Below, piece by piece: positions 54,130-64,000 of a stretch of 64,000 nucleotides of DNA. The stretch lies in NCBI RefSeq assembly GCF_943913405.1, contig NZ_CALTYA010000002.1, positions 124,001 through 188,000 of the forward strand, in the 5' to 3' direction. Position 1 is the stretch's first letter; each line of letters begins with the position of its first letter. The position numbers and the translations under genes are program-made. The stretch comes from an uncultured Flavobacterium sp. (GTDB taxonomy: Bacteria; Bacteroidota; Bacteroidia; Flavobacteriales; Flavobacteriaceae). The notes under the pieces were generated by a model. The model made no database searches. It had not been told where the DNA came from and saw only the letters and a program-made list of their open reading frames with translations.

Positions 54130-56946
54130 ATGAAAGCGTATCTAATTATTTTGTCATTGCTGTTTTGTAGCGTAGCTTTCGCTCAAAATACAATTTCAGG
54201 AACAATCACTGATGAAAACAATCAGCCACTTCCTGGAGCAAGCGTCAAAGTTGCCGGCGAATCTACAGCTACAACAACAGATGCTGAAGGAAAATTTAGC
54301 TTGAAACCAAAAAAGCAACCTCCTTTTAACCTAGAAATTTCTAGCGTCGGTCATGCCACGCAATCGATTTCGGTAACATCCTCAAAACAAACGATTAGCG
54401 TACAGCTTTTGGCAGAAGACATCAATCTTGATGAAATCGTAGTTTCTGCTTCAAGAACGCCAGAAAGAATTCTTGAATCTCCCGTAACTATCGAAAGAAT
54501 GGGAATCAAGGAAGTAAAAAATACTTCTTCAGCTACATTTTATGATGGCTTAGAAAACTTAAAAGAAGTACATTTCAATACTTCAAGCCTTTCCTTTAAA
54601 TCAATAAACACAAGAGGATTTGCAACAGTTGCCAACACCCGTTTCATGCAACTTGTTGACGGAATGGACAACTCTTCCCCTGCCTTAAACTTCGTGCTTG
54701 GAAATCTTATCGGTCTTTCAGAACTTGACGTTCAAAGCGTGGAACTTTTGCCTGGAGCGTCTTCTGCTTTATATGGTGCAAATGCTTTCAACGGAATTTT
54801 ATTCATGAACAGCAAAAGCCCATTTGATTATGAAGGTATCAGCTTTTATGGAAGATATGGAAAAACCAACCAAAAACTGGCTGGCGATAAAGATTATTGG
54901 GACATAGGAATTCGTGCCGCTAAAAAATTCTCAGATTATTTCGCTGTAAAAGCCAATTTCACTTACATGAGAGCGACTGAATGGATCGCTGGCGACGAAA
55001 GAAGCATGACAAATGGCGGCTCAACACGTGAAACAAATCAAAATTATGACGGTTTGAACATCTATGGTGACGAGGTTACTACATTTATTCCAAATGTGGG
55101 ACAAGTAAGCCGTACTGGATATTATGAGCGAGATCTTAATGACAATAGCATCGAAAGCGTAAAAGCAGATTTCTCAGCACATATCAAGCCTATGAAAGAT
55201 GATTTCGAAATTATCTTGCAGCATAAATTAGGTATGGGAAATACTATTTATCAAGGTGCGAACAGATACAGACTTGAAAATTTCATCATGCAACAAAGCA
55301 AGGTAGAGATTAAAAATAGAAATTTCTTCGTAAGAGGCTATATGACTACTGAAGACGCTGGAGATTCTTATGACATGCGTTTTGCAGGATGGAATATTAA
55401 CCGCATGGCAAAAAGCGATGTGGGCTGGTTTACTGATTATGCCACTGCTTTTCAATTGTCAAGTGCAATTATGGGCGCCAATACAAATCAAGCTGGAGCA
55501 ATTGCTAGAAATTATGCAGACAACAATCAGCTTCCACAACAACTTGTTGGCTTGCCACAATTCGCAGCAGGACCTTCAGGAAGCGCTAGATTTTTGCCAG
55601 GTTCTCCTGAATTCCAAAATGCTTTAGCAACTGTAATTCAAAATCCAGATTTGACAAAAGGCGCAAAATTCATCGACCAGTCAAAATTATATCACGCTGA
55701 TGCAAACTACAACTTTAAAGAATTGATTGATTTTGCCGAAATTCAAGTTGGAGGATCTTTCAGAAATTATGAATTGAATTCTGAAGGAACAATTTTTACT
55801 GATTTCGACGGACCAATCAGATATGACGAATACGGAATCTATACACAGGTTCAAAAGAAATTCATGGAAGACAGATTGAAATTCACAGGATCTATCCGTT
55901 ATGACAAATCACAAAATTTTGACGGACAGTATTCTCCAAGAGTTTCCTTCGTATATTCTGCAGGAGAAAGAAAAAACCACAATTTCAGAGTTTCTTTCCA
56001 AACAGGATTTAGAAATCCAACCACTCAAGATCAATACATTGGTTTAGATTTAGGACCTTTCGCTTTGGTAGGTTCTGCTGAAGACAACCTTGACCGCTAC
56101 ACAGAAGTAATGCCTGTGAGTGCTGCCGGACAGCTTATTCCAGGGGTTGGGCCAACTGTAGCGCTTTCTGGTAGAGATGCTTACAATTCTCCAGTATATT
56201 CAGTTCCTTCCGTTCAAGCTTTTGCTTTATCTGGAAATGTTGCAGACCTTCAAACAGTTAACGTAAGCTTAGTAAAACCTGAACAAGTGAAAGCTTTTGA
56301 AGTCGGTTACAAAGCAAATTTAGATAATGGATTTTCAGTTGATGCTAATGCTTATTACAACATTTACAACGACTTCATGAGCACTTCAAGAGTTATTAAA
56401 CCTTACTATGGAACTGTAATTTCTGATTATAGCGCAATTTCAACAACAGATATGTTAGGTTTAAGAGCTTTAGGAAATGGCGACAGAAGAGTTTACCAAG
56501 TTTACACAAATACAACAGAAGATGTAACTTCTTTTGGTGTTGGTATCGGATTATCTAAAAAAATCTTTGGTGATTTTGAATTAGGAGCAAATTACAACTA
56601 TGCTGATTTTGATTTTGACCAAGCAAAAGATCCTTCATTTATTGCAGGTTTCAATACTCCAAAACACAGAATCAAAGGTTCTATCGGAAATCAAAAATTA
56701 TTTGAAAACTTCGGATTTAATTTCAACGTAAGATGGAGCGACGAATATTTATGGCAGTCTTCTTTTGCTGACGGAATGATTCCATCAGTAACCGTTTTTG
56801 ATGCGCAAGTAAACTATGCTATTCCAGCGATTAAATCAGTTTTCAAAGTGAGTGCTTCTAACCTTTTTGGAAATGATTACCTACAAGTAATTGGCGCAGG
56901 AAGAATCGGGCAGCAATATTTAGTTTCTTGGATTATCAATCCTTAA
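54130..56946 (+). CDS. TonB-dependent receptor
   Basis: This is a 938-residue outer-membrane receptor. It has a signal peptide (MKAYLIILSLLFCSVAFAQ), a CarboxypepD-like domain (TISGTITDENNQPLPGASVK), a plug with the TonB-box region DEIVVSASRTPERILE, SINTRGFATVANTRFM and VELLPGASSALYGANAFNGI, then a 22-stranded barrel ending in an aromatic-rich strand (GQQYLVSWIINP). It is followed after 36 bases by a GDSL lipoprotein, so the pair probably takes up the product of that hydrolase. No SusD gene is nearby. Confidence 0.93.
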   Translation: MKAYLIILSLLFCSVAFAQNTISGTITDENNQPLPGASVKVAGESTATTTDAEGKFSLKPKKQPPFNLEISSVGHATQSISVTSSKQTISVQLLAEDINLDEIVVSASRTPERILESPVTIERMGIKEVKNTSSATFYDGLENLKEVHFNTSSLSFKSINTRGFATVANTRFMQLVDGMDNSSPALNFVLGNLIGLSELDVQSVELLPGASSALYGANAFNGILFMNSKSPFDYEGISFYGRYGKTNQKLAGDKDYWDIGIRAAKKFSDYFAVKANFTYMRATEWIAGDERSMTNGGSTRETNQNYDGLNIYGDEVTTFIPNVGQVSRTGYYERDLNDNSIESVKADFSAHIKPMKDDFEIILQHKLGMGNTIYQGANRYRLENFIMQQSKVEIKNRNFFVRGYMTTEDAGDSYDMRFAGWNINRMAKSDVGWFTDYATAFQLSSAIMGANTNQAGAIARNYADNNQLPQQLVGLPQFAAGPSGSARFLPGSPEFQNALATVIQNPDLTKGAKFIDQSKLYHADANYNFKELIDFAEIQVGGSFRNYELNSEGTIFTDFDGPIRYDEYGIYTQVQKKFMEDRLKFTGSIRYDKSQNFDGQYSPRVSFVYSAGERKNHNFRVSFQTGFRNPTTQDQYIGLDLGPFALVGSAEDNLDRYTEVMPVSAAGQLIPGVGPTVALSGRDAYNSPVYSVPSVQAFALSGNVADLQTVNVSLVKPEQVKAFEVGYKANLDNGFSVDANAYYNIYNDFMSTSRVIKPYYGTVISDYSAISTTDMLGLRALGNGDRRVYQVYTNTTEDVTSFGVGIGLSKKIFGDFELGANYNYADFDFDQAKDPSFIAGFNTPKHRIKGSIGNQKLFENFGFNFNVRWSDEYLWQSSFADGMIPSVTVFDAQVNYAIPAIKSVFKVSASNLFGNDYLQVIGAGRIGQQYLVSWIINP

Positions 56947-56982
56947 AAAGTAAAAAATAGCTAATATTAAAAATATACGATC

Positions 56983-58527
56983 ATGATAAAAAATTTCAAA
57001 TGGTTGCTATTTGCTTCTTTAAGCATTAGTATTGTTGCCTGTTCAGATGACGATTCTGACAGCATAGCCGAAGAACCGATTTCAGCAGGTTCAGCAGATT
57101 TTTCAAAATATGTGGCTTTGGGAGATTCATTTGCTGCAGGATATAGCGACAATGGGCTTTTCAAAAAAGGACAAGAAAACTCCTATCCAAGCATTTTGGC
57201 ACAGCAATTTGCCACAGTTGGCGGCGGGGCATTTAATGTTCCTTACATGAATGACAATTTTGGAGGATTGCTTTTTGGAGGAAATGCAAATCCTGCTTTC
57301 GGAAAAAGAGTATACTTGCAAGGATTCTTGAACGCTACGACTCCTAATATTATTCCAGTTCCAGGAACTTCATCAACAGAAGTTTTTGCACACTTAACTG
57401 GTCCATTTAATAATTTTGGAGTTCCGGGAGCAAAAAGTTTTCACTTATTAGCGCCAGGATATGGAAACCCAGCAGGACTAGCAACTGTTCCTGCAACAGC
57501 AAATCCTTATTTTGTAAGATTCGCTTCTGCACCGGCCACATCTTCTGTACTTTCTGATGCTTTAGCACAAAATCCAACCTTCTTTTCTTTATGGATTGGC
57601 GGTAATGACGTTTTAGGATATGCTACAAACGGAGGCGTTCCGACTTCTCAAGACCCAGTTAATGGAAATGATATCACGCCACCGGCAACTTTTGAATTTG
57701 CTTACACGCAGTTAATCGCACAGCTTACGGCTGGCGGAAGAAAAGGTGTAATTGCAAATCTTCCTTACATTAATACTTTGCCATTTTTCACAACAGTTCC
57801 TTATAACCCAGTTCCTCTTGACGAAGCTACAGCTACGCAATTGAACACGCAATTATTAGGACCTGTGAAACAAATCTTAACAGCTTATGGACAAGGTGAT
57901 CGTTTGGTTACTTTAACAGCAGGATCAGCAAATCCGTTATTAATTAAGGATGAAAGCTTGACAAATTTATCTGTTCAACTAACTACTGCATTAACTGCCG
58001 CGGGAGTTCCAGCAGCACAGGCAGGATTGATGGGCAGTTTATATGGACAGGCTCGCCATGCTAAAAAATCTACGCAAGCTACAGATTACATCTTATTAAC
58101 AACAAGAGCAGTAATCGGAACTTCACAAGTTGGTGTTCCTGCTCCTTTTAATACTGTGGGCGTAACTTATCCGTTGCCAGACAACAGGGTTTTGACTGCC
58201 TCTGAAGTAGCTGAAATTAAAGTAGCAACTGATGCCTACAATACGGTTATAAAAAATGCAGCGACGACAAACGGACTTGCATTTGTTGATACTTCTGCAA
58301 TCTTAAATCAATTGCTTAATGGCGGCATTCGTTTTGGCAACAATCAAGTAACGGCTAGTTTTATTACTGGTGGCGCTTTTTCTCTTGATGGAGTTCATCC
58401 AAGCGCAAGAGGATATGCTTTAATTGCAAACAAATTCTTAGAAGCTATCAATTCTACATATGGCGCAAACATACCAAGCGTTGATTTAGGAAATTATCAG
58501 ATCCAATATCCAGAAAATTTAAATTAA
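56983..58527 (+). CDS. Outer-surface SGNH/GDSL hydrolase lipoprotein
   Basis: This is a 514-residue lipoprotein (MIKNFKWLLFASLSISIVAC then SDDDSD, the acidic residues after Cys that direct surface export in Flavobacteriia). The SGNH blocks are present: block I YVALGDSFAAGYS with the nucleophile Ser, block III SLWIGGNDVLG, and block V SLDGVHPSARGYALIA with Asp and His. It is a lipase or esterase of unknown substrate, encoded right after a TonB receptor. Confidence 0.9.
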   Translation: MIKNFKWLLFASLSISIVACSDDDSDSIAEEPISAGSADFSKYVALGDSFAAGYSDNGLFKKGQENSYPSILAQQFATVGGGAFNVPYMNDNFGGLLFGGNANPAFGKRVYLQGFLNATTPNIIPVPGTSSTEVFAHLTGPFNNFGVPGAKSFHLLAPGYGNPAGLATVPATANPYFVRFASAPATSSVLSDALAQNPTFFSLWIGGNDVLGYATNGGVPTSQDPVNGNDITPPATFEFAYTQLIAQLTAGGRKGVIANLPYINTLPFFTTVPYNPVPLDEATATQLNTQLLGPVKQILTAYGQGDRLVTLTAGSANPLLIKDESLTNLSVQLTTALTAAGVPAAQAGLMGSLYGQARHAKKSTQATDYILLTTRAVIGTSQVGVPAPFNTVGVTYPLPDNRVLTASEVAEIKVATDAYNTVIKNAATTNGLAFVDTSAILNQLLNGGIRFGNNQVTASFITGGAFSLDGVHPSARGYALIANKFLEAINSTYGANIPSVDLGNYQIQYPENLN

Positions 58528-58542
58528 GATAATTAGCACATT

Positions 58543-58580
58543 AAAAGCCATCCTTTTTGATAAAATCAGGATGGTTTTTT
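58543..58580 (+). terminator. Terminator after the GDSL lipoprotein gene
   Basis: The stem AAAAGCCATCCT / AGGATGGTTTTTT has a loop of about 12 bases and ends with six T residues. Confidence 0.88.
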
Positions 58581-58687
58581 ATTTTCATAATATGCAGACT
58601 TATTGCCTATTTTTTCATTCGACGAGCGATTCTGCATTTTTTTCATATTTTTTCATCAAAAGATTATTAATTTTTCATTTTAAAAAC

Positions 58688-58695
58688 TATCTTTG
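58688..58695 (+). promoter_or_regulatory. Probable -7 box of atpDC (TATCTTTG)
   Basis: TATCTTTG matches TAnnTTTG and lies 61 bases before atpD. No TTG is found at the usual distance, so only half of the promoter can be supported. Confidence 0.45.
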
Positions 58696-58753
58696 CGCTC
58701 TGAAAAAAGAGGTGTTTTTCATAAACCTAAATAGCTATTTAATAAATACATAA

Positions 58754-60268
<1,515 letters not shown>

Positions 60269-60351
60269 TATAGTTATAAGTTATGAGTTATGAGTCAGGA
60301 GTTTTGCTCTTACTTATAACTCATAATTCATAATTCATAACTCAAAAAATT
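60269..60351. repeat. TATGAGT inverted repeats between atpD and atpC
   Basis: AGTTATAAGTTATGAGTTATGAGT faces CTTATAACTCATAATTCATAAC, forming a long AT-rich imperfect hairpin of about 20 bp with a 16-base loop, entirely between two genes of one operon. It is related to the TATTGAG units between sdhA and sdhB. Confidence 0.65.
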
Positions 60352-60633
60352 ATGTATTTAGAAATTATATCGCCAGAAGCAAAATTGTTCTCAGGAAAAG
60401 TAACTTCGGTTACCGTTCCAGGAGTTGACGGAGAATTCCAAATGCTGAATCATCACGCTGCAATTATTTCGATCCTTGCAAAAGGAGACATTAAAATTGC
60501 TGCTGACAGCTTTGAATTTCCAAAAGAAGCAGAAGGTAAATTTTTCCTTGGGAATGATAAAAAATACCATTTGTCAATCAACTCAGGAACTTTAGAAATG
60601 AACGACAATAAAATCAATATCCTTGTAGATTAA
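60352..60633 (+). CDS. atpC: ATP synthase F1 subunit epsilon (short form)
   Basis: This is a 93-residue protein that matches the N-terminal beta-sandwich of epsilon (MYLEIISPEAKLFSGKVTSV, GVDGEFQMLNHHAAIISIL). The C-terminal two-helix domain of the usual ~135-residue epsilon, which inhibits ATP hydrolysis, is absent. The stop is followed by a terminator, so this is the natural end. Short epsilon is common in Bacteroidetes. It sits in the rotor stalk and couples proton flow to catalysis. Confidence 0.95.
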   Translation: MYLEIISPEAKLFSGKVTSVTVPGVDGEFQMLNHHAAIISILAKGDIKIAADSFEFPKEAEGKFFLGNDKKYHLSINSGTLEMNDNKINILVD

Positions 60634-60650
60634 TTCGATTTTATTCCAAT

Positions 60651-60686
60651 AAAAAAAAGCCTAGCATTCAATTGTTAGGCTTTTTT
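60651..60686. terminator. Terminator after atpC
   Basis: The stem AAAAAAGCCTA / TAGGCTTTTTT has a 10-14-base AT-rich loop. Symmetric A and T tracts would also let it end the convergent minus-strand genes. Confidence 0.88.
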
Positions 60687-60707
60687 ATTTATAAGAAATT
60701 CTTAGAA

Positions 60708-60893
60708 TTATAATTTATTATTTTTCATCGTAATTACTTTATATAAGAAAACGACAAAAGCAATTGCTTCCAAAGCCAAACCAGTTCCAAGGAAAATATT
60801 GCCGTGATAACTGGTCATTAACTTAATTAAAGTGCCAACAATTATAAGCACAGCTCCAATAATAAACATAGCATAAATAGTTTTTGTATTCAT
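60708..60893 (-). CDS. Small membrane protein
   Basis: This is a 61-residue protein with two hydrophobic helices (about 7-26 and 35-54) and a basic tail. It is the last of three genes read DUF2975-HTH-this gene. Nothing more can be said of its role, but co-transcription with a regulator and a membrane protein fits a small membrane module. Confidence 0.65.
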   Translation of the reverse strand: MNTKTIYAMFIIGAVLIIVGTLIKLMTSYHGNIFLGTGLALEAIAFVVFLYKVITMKNNKL

Positions 60894-60908
60894 AATTATT
60901 CTTTAAAA

Positions 60909-61121
60909 TTATTTTTCTTCTTTGACGAATTCCATGATATCTCCTGGCTGGCATTCTAAAATTTCACAAATGGCTTCTAGCGTAGAAAAACGCACTGCCT
61001 TGGCTTTTCCCGTTTTTAATATAGAAAGATTCGCCGTGGTCATTCCAATGCGATCTGCGAGTTCATTGGAGCGCATTTTGCGTTTGGCCAGCATGACGTC
61101 TAGGTTTACAATTATTGGCAT
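60909..61121 (-). CDS. Cro/CI-type HTH regulator
   Basis: This is a 70-residue protein consisting of one XRE helix-turn-helix (MRSNELADRIGMTTANLSIL, then LEAICEILECQPGDIMEF). It is the YozG-like size class that always accompanies a DUF2975 membrane protein, which here ends 2 bases upstream. It likely represses its own operon. Confidence 0.9.
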   Translation of the reverse strand: MPIIVNLDVMLAKRKMRSNELADRIGMTTANLSILKTGKAKAVRFSTLEAICEILECQPGDIMEFVKEEK

Positions 61122-61123
61122 GA

Positions 61124-61639
61124 TTAAATCGTTAGGTCGTTTTCCTCCTTAATATTCTTTGCATTTGCGAAAACTTCGCTTAAAACCATAAAGAATAATC
61201 CCAAGCTCGCCGTGAAAAGAAACGAATCAAAAAAGCCTCCTTCAATTCCGAATTCAAATCTATTTTCAATATAAATTTTTCCAATAAAATCAACGGAAAC
61301 AGCAATTAACGAAGCGATTAAAAAGAATTTTCCAATTTTATTCAAAAGAACAATTACAGCATCTTCAAAGATTTGCCTTTTAGAAAATAGAACCAATACC
61401 TTTCTGAATAGAAATAATCCGTAAACAAAAAAGCAGTACGCAATGACCAACCCTAGCAAGAATAGTTTTGTCATCAAATCCATTGCAGTGACTGTTGATT
61501 CCCCAATTCTGACAGGAATATCCATCGGTTCTGGACTGAAAAACAAGAACGGAAGAAAAATTGCCATAGTTGCAATTACAATAATCGAAAAGAACCAAAG
61601 CAAATCGATCAAGGTTTTTAAAATATAAAGCTTTTTCAT
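61124..61639 (-). CDS. DUF2975 membrane protein
   Basis: This protein has about 171 residues and four membrane helices, with the DUF2975 pattern (FRKVLVLFSKRQIFEDAVIVLLNKIGKF in the middle). I chose the start at 61639 (MKKLYILKTL): an ATG 27 bases upstream overlaps a TATATTTG promoter box at 61664-61671. It forms a conserved pair with the small HTH gene downstream, with coordinated expression and unknown biochemical role. Confidence 0.88.
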   Translation of the reverse strand: MKKLYILKTLIDLLWFFSIIVIATMAIFLPFLFFSPEPMDIPVRIGESTVTAMDLMTKLFLLGLVIAYCFFVYGLFLFRKVLVLFSKRQIFEDAVIVLLNKIGKFFLIASLIAVSVDFIGKIYIENRFEFGIEGGFFDSFLFTASLGLFFMVLSEVFANAKNIKEENDLTI

Positions 61640-61785
61640 AATTAAATTCGTTTTAGGTTCATGCAAATATAAATAAATTATCGAATAACAATAATTAAAA
61701 ATTAAAAAACGATAATTAAATTTAGATAGTAAAAAAACTCGGGAATATCTTTTTCAAATCTTTTTTGTGTTATTTTTGTATAAAT

Positions 61786-61857
61786 GGCCTCGTAGTTCAA
61801 TGGATAGAATGGGAGTTTCCTAAACTTTTGATGCAGGTTCGATCCCCGCCGAGGCTA
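61786..61857 (+). tRNA. tRNA-Arg (anticodon CCT)
   Basis: This is a 72-nt cloverleaf: acceptor GGCCTCG / CGAGGCT (one G-T), D stem GTTC / GAAT, and anticodon stem GGAGT / ACTTT with loop TTCCTAA, so the anticodon is CCT reading AGG. The T arm GCAGG-TTCGATC-CCCGC has one A-C mismatch. CCA is not encoded, as is usual in this phylum. A TATTTTTG box at 61771-61778 fits a -7 element. Confidence 0.93.
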
Positions 61858-61947
61858 CAATTTTTACAAAAAAATTAACCCTATACAAAAAACATTTCCC
61901 GAACTTTATTGAAACAGTTTTAAAGACTAACCACCTAGTTTTCAAAA

Positions 61948-62400
61948 ATGGACGCATTTACAAAAGAAAAACGCAGCAAAATCATGCGAGCCATAAAAAG
62001 CAAAGACACCAAGGAAGAAGTTCACTTGGCAAAAGCTTTGTGGCATCGCGGGCATCGCTATAGAAAACACGACAAATCCATTTTCGGAACACCTGATTTG
62101 TCTTTCAAAAAATACAAAATAGCAGTTTTTGTTGATGGTGAATTTTTCCATGGAAAAGATTGGGAAAAAGTAAAATCGAGGCTAGACTCAAACAAAGAGT
62201 ATTGGATTAATAAAATTGAAAGAAACCGAAATCGAGACATCGAAGTCAATGAATATTTAGCATCAAAAGGCTGGACAGTATTGCGATTTTGGAGCAAAGA
62301 TGTTCAGAAAAAATGCTATACAACGGTAAGAACAATCGAAAAAGAAATTGAAAATGCTTGCAAGAGAATCAACTATCAGCAAATAGAAAAGTGTCATTAA
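61948..62400 (+). CDS. vsr: Very-short-patch-repair-type endonuclease (Vsr)
   Basis: This is a 150-residue restriction-fold nuclease. It has the Vsr pattern MDAFTKEKRSKIMRAIKSKD, HRYRKHDKSIFGTPDLSFKK with the catalytic Asp, AVFVDGEFFHGKDW, and RNRDIEVNEYLASKGWTVLRFW. Vsr nicks DNA 5' of T:G mismatches made by deamination of 5-methylcytosine. No cytosine methyltransferase gene is nearby. It lies 90 bases after tRNA-Arg, a common site for acquired genes. Confidence 0.88.
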   Translation: MDAFTKEKRSKIMRAIKSKDTKEEVHLAKALWHRGHRYRKHDKSIFGTPDLSFKKYKIAVFVDGEFFHGKDWEKVKSRLDSNKEYWINKIERNRNRDIEVNEYLASKGWTVLRFWSKDVQKKCYTTVRTIEKEIENACKRINYQQIEKCH

Positions 62401-62441
62401 TTCGATAAATTTTCTTAATATTACTTCACAATTTTATAACT

Positions 62442-62942
62442 ATGAAAAAAATAATACTAGTAGTCGTTGCAAGTTTTTTCACCCTTACAATTCACGCACA
62501 AATCGGAAAAGACAAGGACAAGATTTCAGAATTTCTTGATTCTTGGCATAAAGATGCTTCAAACGCCGATTTTAAAAATTATTTTGATAAAATAGCCGAT
62601 GATGGTATTTACATAGGAACAGACGCTACAGAAAATTGGACAAAAAAAGAATTTGAAGCCTTTGCAAAGCCATATTTTGACAAAGGAAAAGCTTGGGATT
62701 TCAAAGTCTTAGAAAGAAATATTTATTTCAGTCCGGATAAGAAACTCGCTTGGTTTGATGAACTTTTGGATACTCAAATGAAAATTTGCCGAGGCTCAGG
62801 CGTATTAGAATTCAAAAACGGAAAGTGGAAAATCAAACATTATGTGCTTTCAATGACAATTCCGAATGACAATGTAGATGTCGTGATTCAAGCAAAAAGC
62901 AAAATTGAAAATCCACTGTTAGAAAAATTAAGAAAAAAGTAA
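62442..62942 (+). CDS. Exported SnoaL/NTF2-like protein
   Basis: This is a 166-residue protein with a signal peptide (MKKIILVVVASFFTLTIHAQ) and a cone-shaped NTF2-like fold: helical start KISEFLDSWHKDASNADFKN, YFDKIADDGIYIGTDATENW, AWFDELLDTQMKICRGSGVL, KNGKWKIKHYVLSMTIPND. SnoaL_3-type proteins of this size are common in Bacteroidetes with no defined substrate. Confidence 0.82.
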   Translation: MKKIILVVVASFFTLTIHAQIGKDKDKISEFLDSWHKDASNADFKNYFDKIADDGIYIGTDATENWTKKEFEAFAKPYFDKGKAWDFKVLERNIYFSPDKKLAWFDELLDTQMKICRGSGVLEFKNGKWKIKHYVLSMTIPNDNVDVVIQAKSKIENPLLEKLRKK

Positions 62943-62944
62943 TA

Positions 62945-62977
62945 AAAAACCCGAATGATCAGCCATTCGGGTTTTAA
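62945..62977. terminator. Terminator between convergent genes
   Basis: The stem AAAACCCGAATG / CATTCGGGTTTT has a 6-base loop and lies between the SnoaL-like gene and the dehydrogenase gene read toward it. Confidence 0.9.
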
Positions 62978-62990
62978 TTTATTTAGATTT

Positions 62991-63932
62991 TTATTCAGAT
63001 AAATGTTCAAGCATATCTTTTGTCATGCTTTCCAAGTCAAATTCATGCTTCCAATTCCAGTCTTTTCTAGCTTCAGAATCATCAATACTTGACGGCCAGC
63101 TGTCCGCAATTTTTTGCCTGAAATCAGGCTCATAAGAAATTGCAAATTCAGGAATATGCTTCTTAATTTCCGCAGCAATTTCTACTGGAGTAAAACTGAT
63201 TCCTGCTAAGTTATAAGAAGATCTGATCTTGATATTTTCCTCTGGAGCCTCCATAATGCTGATTGTCGCACGAATCGCATCATCCATATACATCATAGGA
63301 AGCTTCGTATTTTCAGATAAAAAACACTCATATTTGCCATCACTCAAAGCTTTATGGTAAATATCAACCGCATAATCTGTAGTCCCGCCCCCTGGAGGAG
63401 TCGACCAGCTGATCAATCCTGGATAACGAATGCTTCGGATATCAACACCAAAAATATTGTGGTAATATTCGCACCATCTTTCTCCTGACTGCTTGCTGAT
63501 TCCATAAACCGTCGAAGGTTCCATGATCGTATATTGTGGCGTATCTTCTTTTGGAGTTGTAGGCCCGAAAACGGCAATACTTGAAGGCCAGAAAATCTTT
63601 TTAATCTTTTTGTCCTTGGCCAGATTCAAAACATGAAAAAGTGAATTCATATTCAAATCCCAAGCAAAAGCCGGATTTTTTTCAGCAGTAGCAGACAATA
63701 AAGCAGCCATCAAATAAACCTCTTCAATGTCATATTTCTCGATTACGGCTTGAATTTGGTTAAAATCTAAAGCATTTACAACTTCAAAAGGTCCAGAATT
63801 TACAAATTCAGGGCTTCCTTTTCGAACATCAGACGCAATTACTGCTTCTTTTCCGTGAAGTTCACGTAATTTTTTAGTCAATTCTGTACCAATTTGGCCA
63901 CAAGCTCCTATAATCAAGATTTTTGCATGCAT
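62991..63932 (-). CDS. tdh: L-threonine 3-dehydrogenase (SDR type)
   Basis: This is a 313-residue NAD-dependent enzyme that oxidises threonine to 2-amino-3-oxobutanoate. It has the Rossmann motif IGACGQIGTEL, the catalytic Ser/Thr and YxxxK (STVYGISKQSGERWCE), and the threonine-dehydrogenase-specific SIRYPGLISWSTPPGGGTTDYAV. The usual UDP-sugar epimerases differ in the last motif. A TATATTTG box at 63953-63960 lies just upstream. The product feeds Kbl, encoded at 17729. Confidence 0.93.
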   Translation of the reverse strand: MHAKILIIGACGQIGTELTKKLRELHGKEAVIASDVRKGSPEFVNSGPFEVVNALDFNQIQAVIEKYDIEEVYLMAALLSATAEKNPAFAWDLNMNSLFHVLNLAKDKKIKKIFWPSSIAVFGPTTPKEDTPQYTIMEPSTVYGISKQSGERWCEYYHNIFGVDIRSIRYPGLISWSTPPGGGTTDYAVDIYHKALSDGKYECFLSENTKLPMMYMDDAIRATISIMEAPEENIKIRSSYNLAGISFTPVEIAAEIKKHIPEFAISYEPDFRQKIADSWPSSIDDSEARKDWNWKHEFDLESMTKDMLEHLSE

Positions 63933-64000
63933 TTTTGAAAGATTTAGTCTCGCAAATATAATATTTTTAAAAATTGAAAAAGAATCAATAACAATAATTA

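Noticed and set aside
61786..61857. Degenerate tRNA or integration remnant
   Set aside because: All four stems pair apart from one A-C in the T stem, the anticodon loop is regular, and no second copy of the tRNA 3' end follows nearby.

Overview
The window is a chromosomal segment of a Bacteroidetes bacterium, most likely a Flavobacterium or close relative. The evidence is the low-GC DNA, promoters of the form TTG-N19/20-TAnnTTTG, near absence of Shine-Dalgarno sequences, lipoprotein signals ending in a Cys followed by acidic residues, a GH92 alpha-mannosidase, DUF4270 next to glmS, a split atpDC operon and the TDH-type threonine dehydrogenase. The genus is inferred from gene content, not from a database match.

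Layout. 1-28.8 kb is mostly core genome: glycogen synthase, a secreted GH92 mannosidase, the sdhCAB operon, a ChaN-like protein, HMG-CoA synthase (mevalonate pathway), aminopeptidase P, the two halves of an AddAB-like nuclease/helicase, an OmpA-family porin, 2-amino-3-ketobutyrate CoA ligase, superoxide dismutase, a PurF-type amidotransferase and a PfkB kinase. Between sod and purF lies a tandem set of three putative minus-strand small RNA genes, each with its own promoter, 5' hairpin and terminator. 28.8-38.7 kb is an accessory region of small, mostly unrecognised genes, all on the plus strand. Most are followed directly by an imperfect palindromic element resembling an integron attC site, but no integrase is visible. 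The region also holds a 21-bp tandem repeat array in front of a small HTH gene, a GC-rich gene, and REP-like palindromes. 39-44.6 kb carries a DUF4261/DUF4272 pair, a CDP-alcohol transferase, an ECF sigma factor with a probable membrane partner, a divergent DUF6249 membrane gene and a peptidoglycan glycosyltransferase fused to a large AsmA-like region. 44.7-64 kb returns to core functions: radA, a pantothenate operon (panC-panD), a half-length glycogen synthase paralogue, DUF4270, glmS, a TonB receptor with a GDSL lipoprotein, atpDC, a DUF2975/HTH pair, tRNA-Arg(CCT), a solitary vsr-type nuclease and threonine dehydrogenase.

How the genes work together. sdhCAB and atpDC serve respiration. The threonine dehydrogenase at 63 kb and the ligase at 17.7 kb are consecutive steps of threonine breakdown to glycine and acetyl-CoA. 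glmS and the glycosyltransferase feed and perform cell-wall synthesis. panC and panD make the two halves of pantothenate. The ECF sigma gene and the DUF6249 gene share mirrored TGTAACC-N16-CGTC sequences, which suggests one autoregulated membrane-stress regulon.
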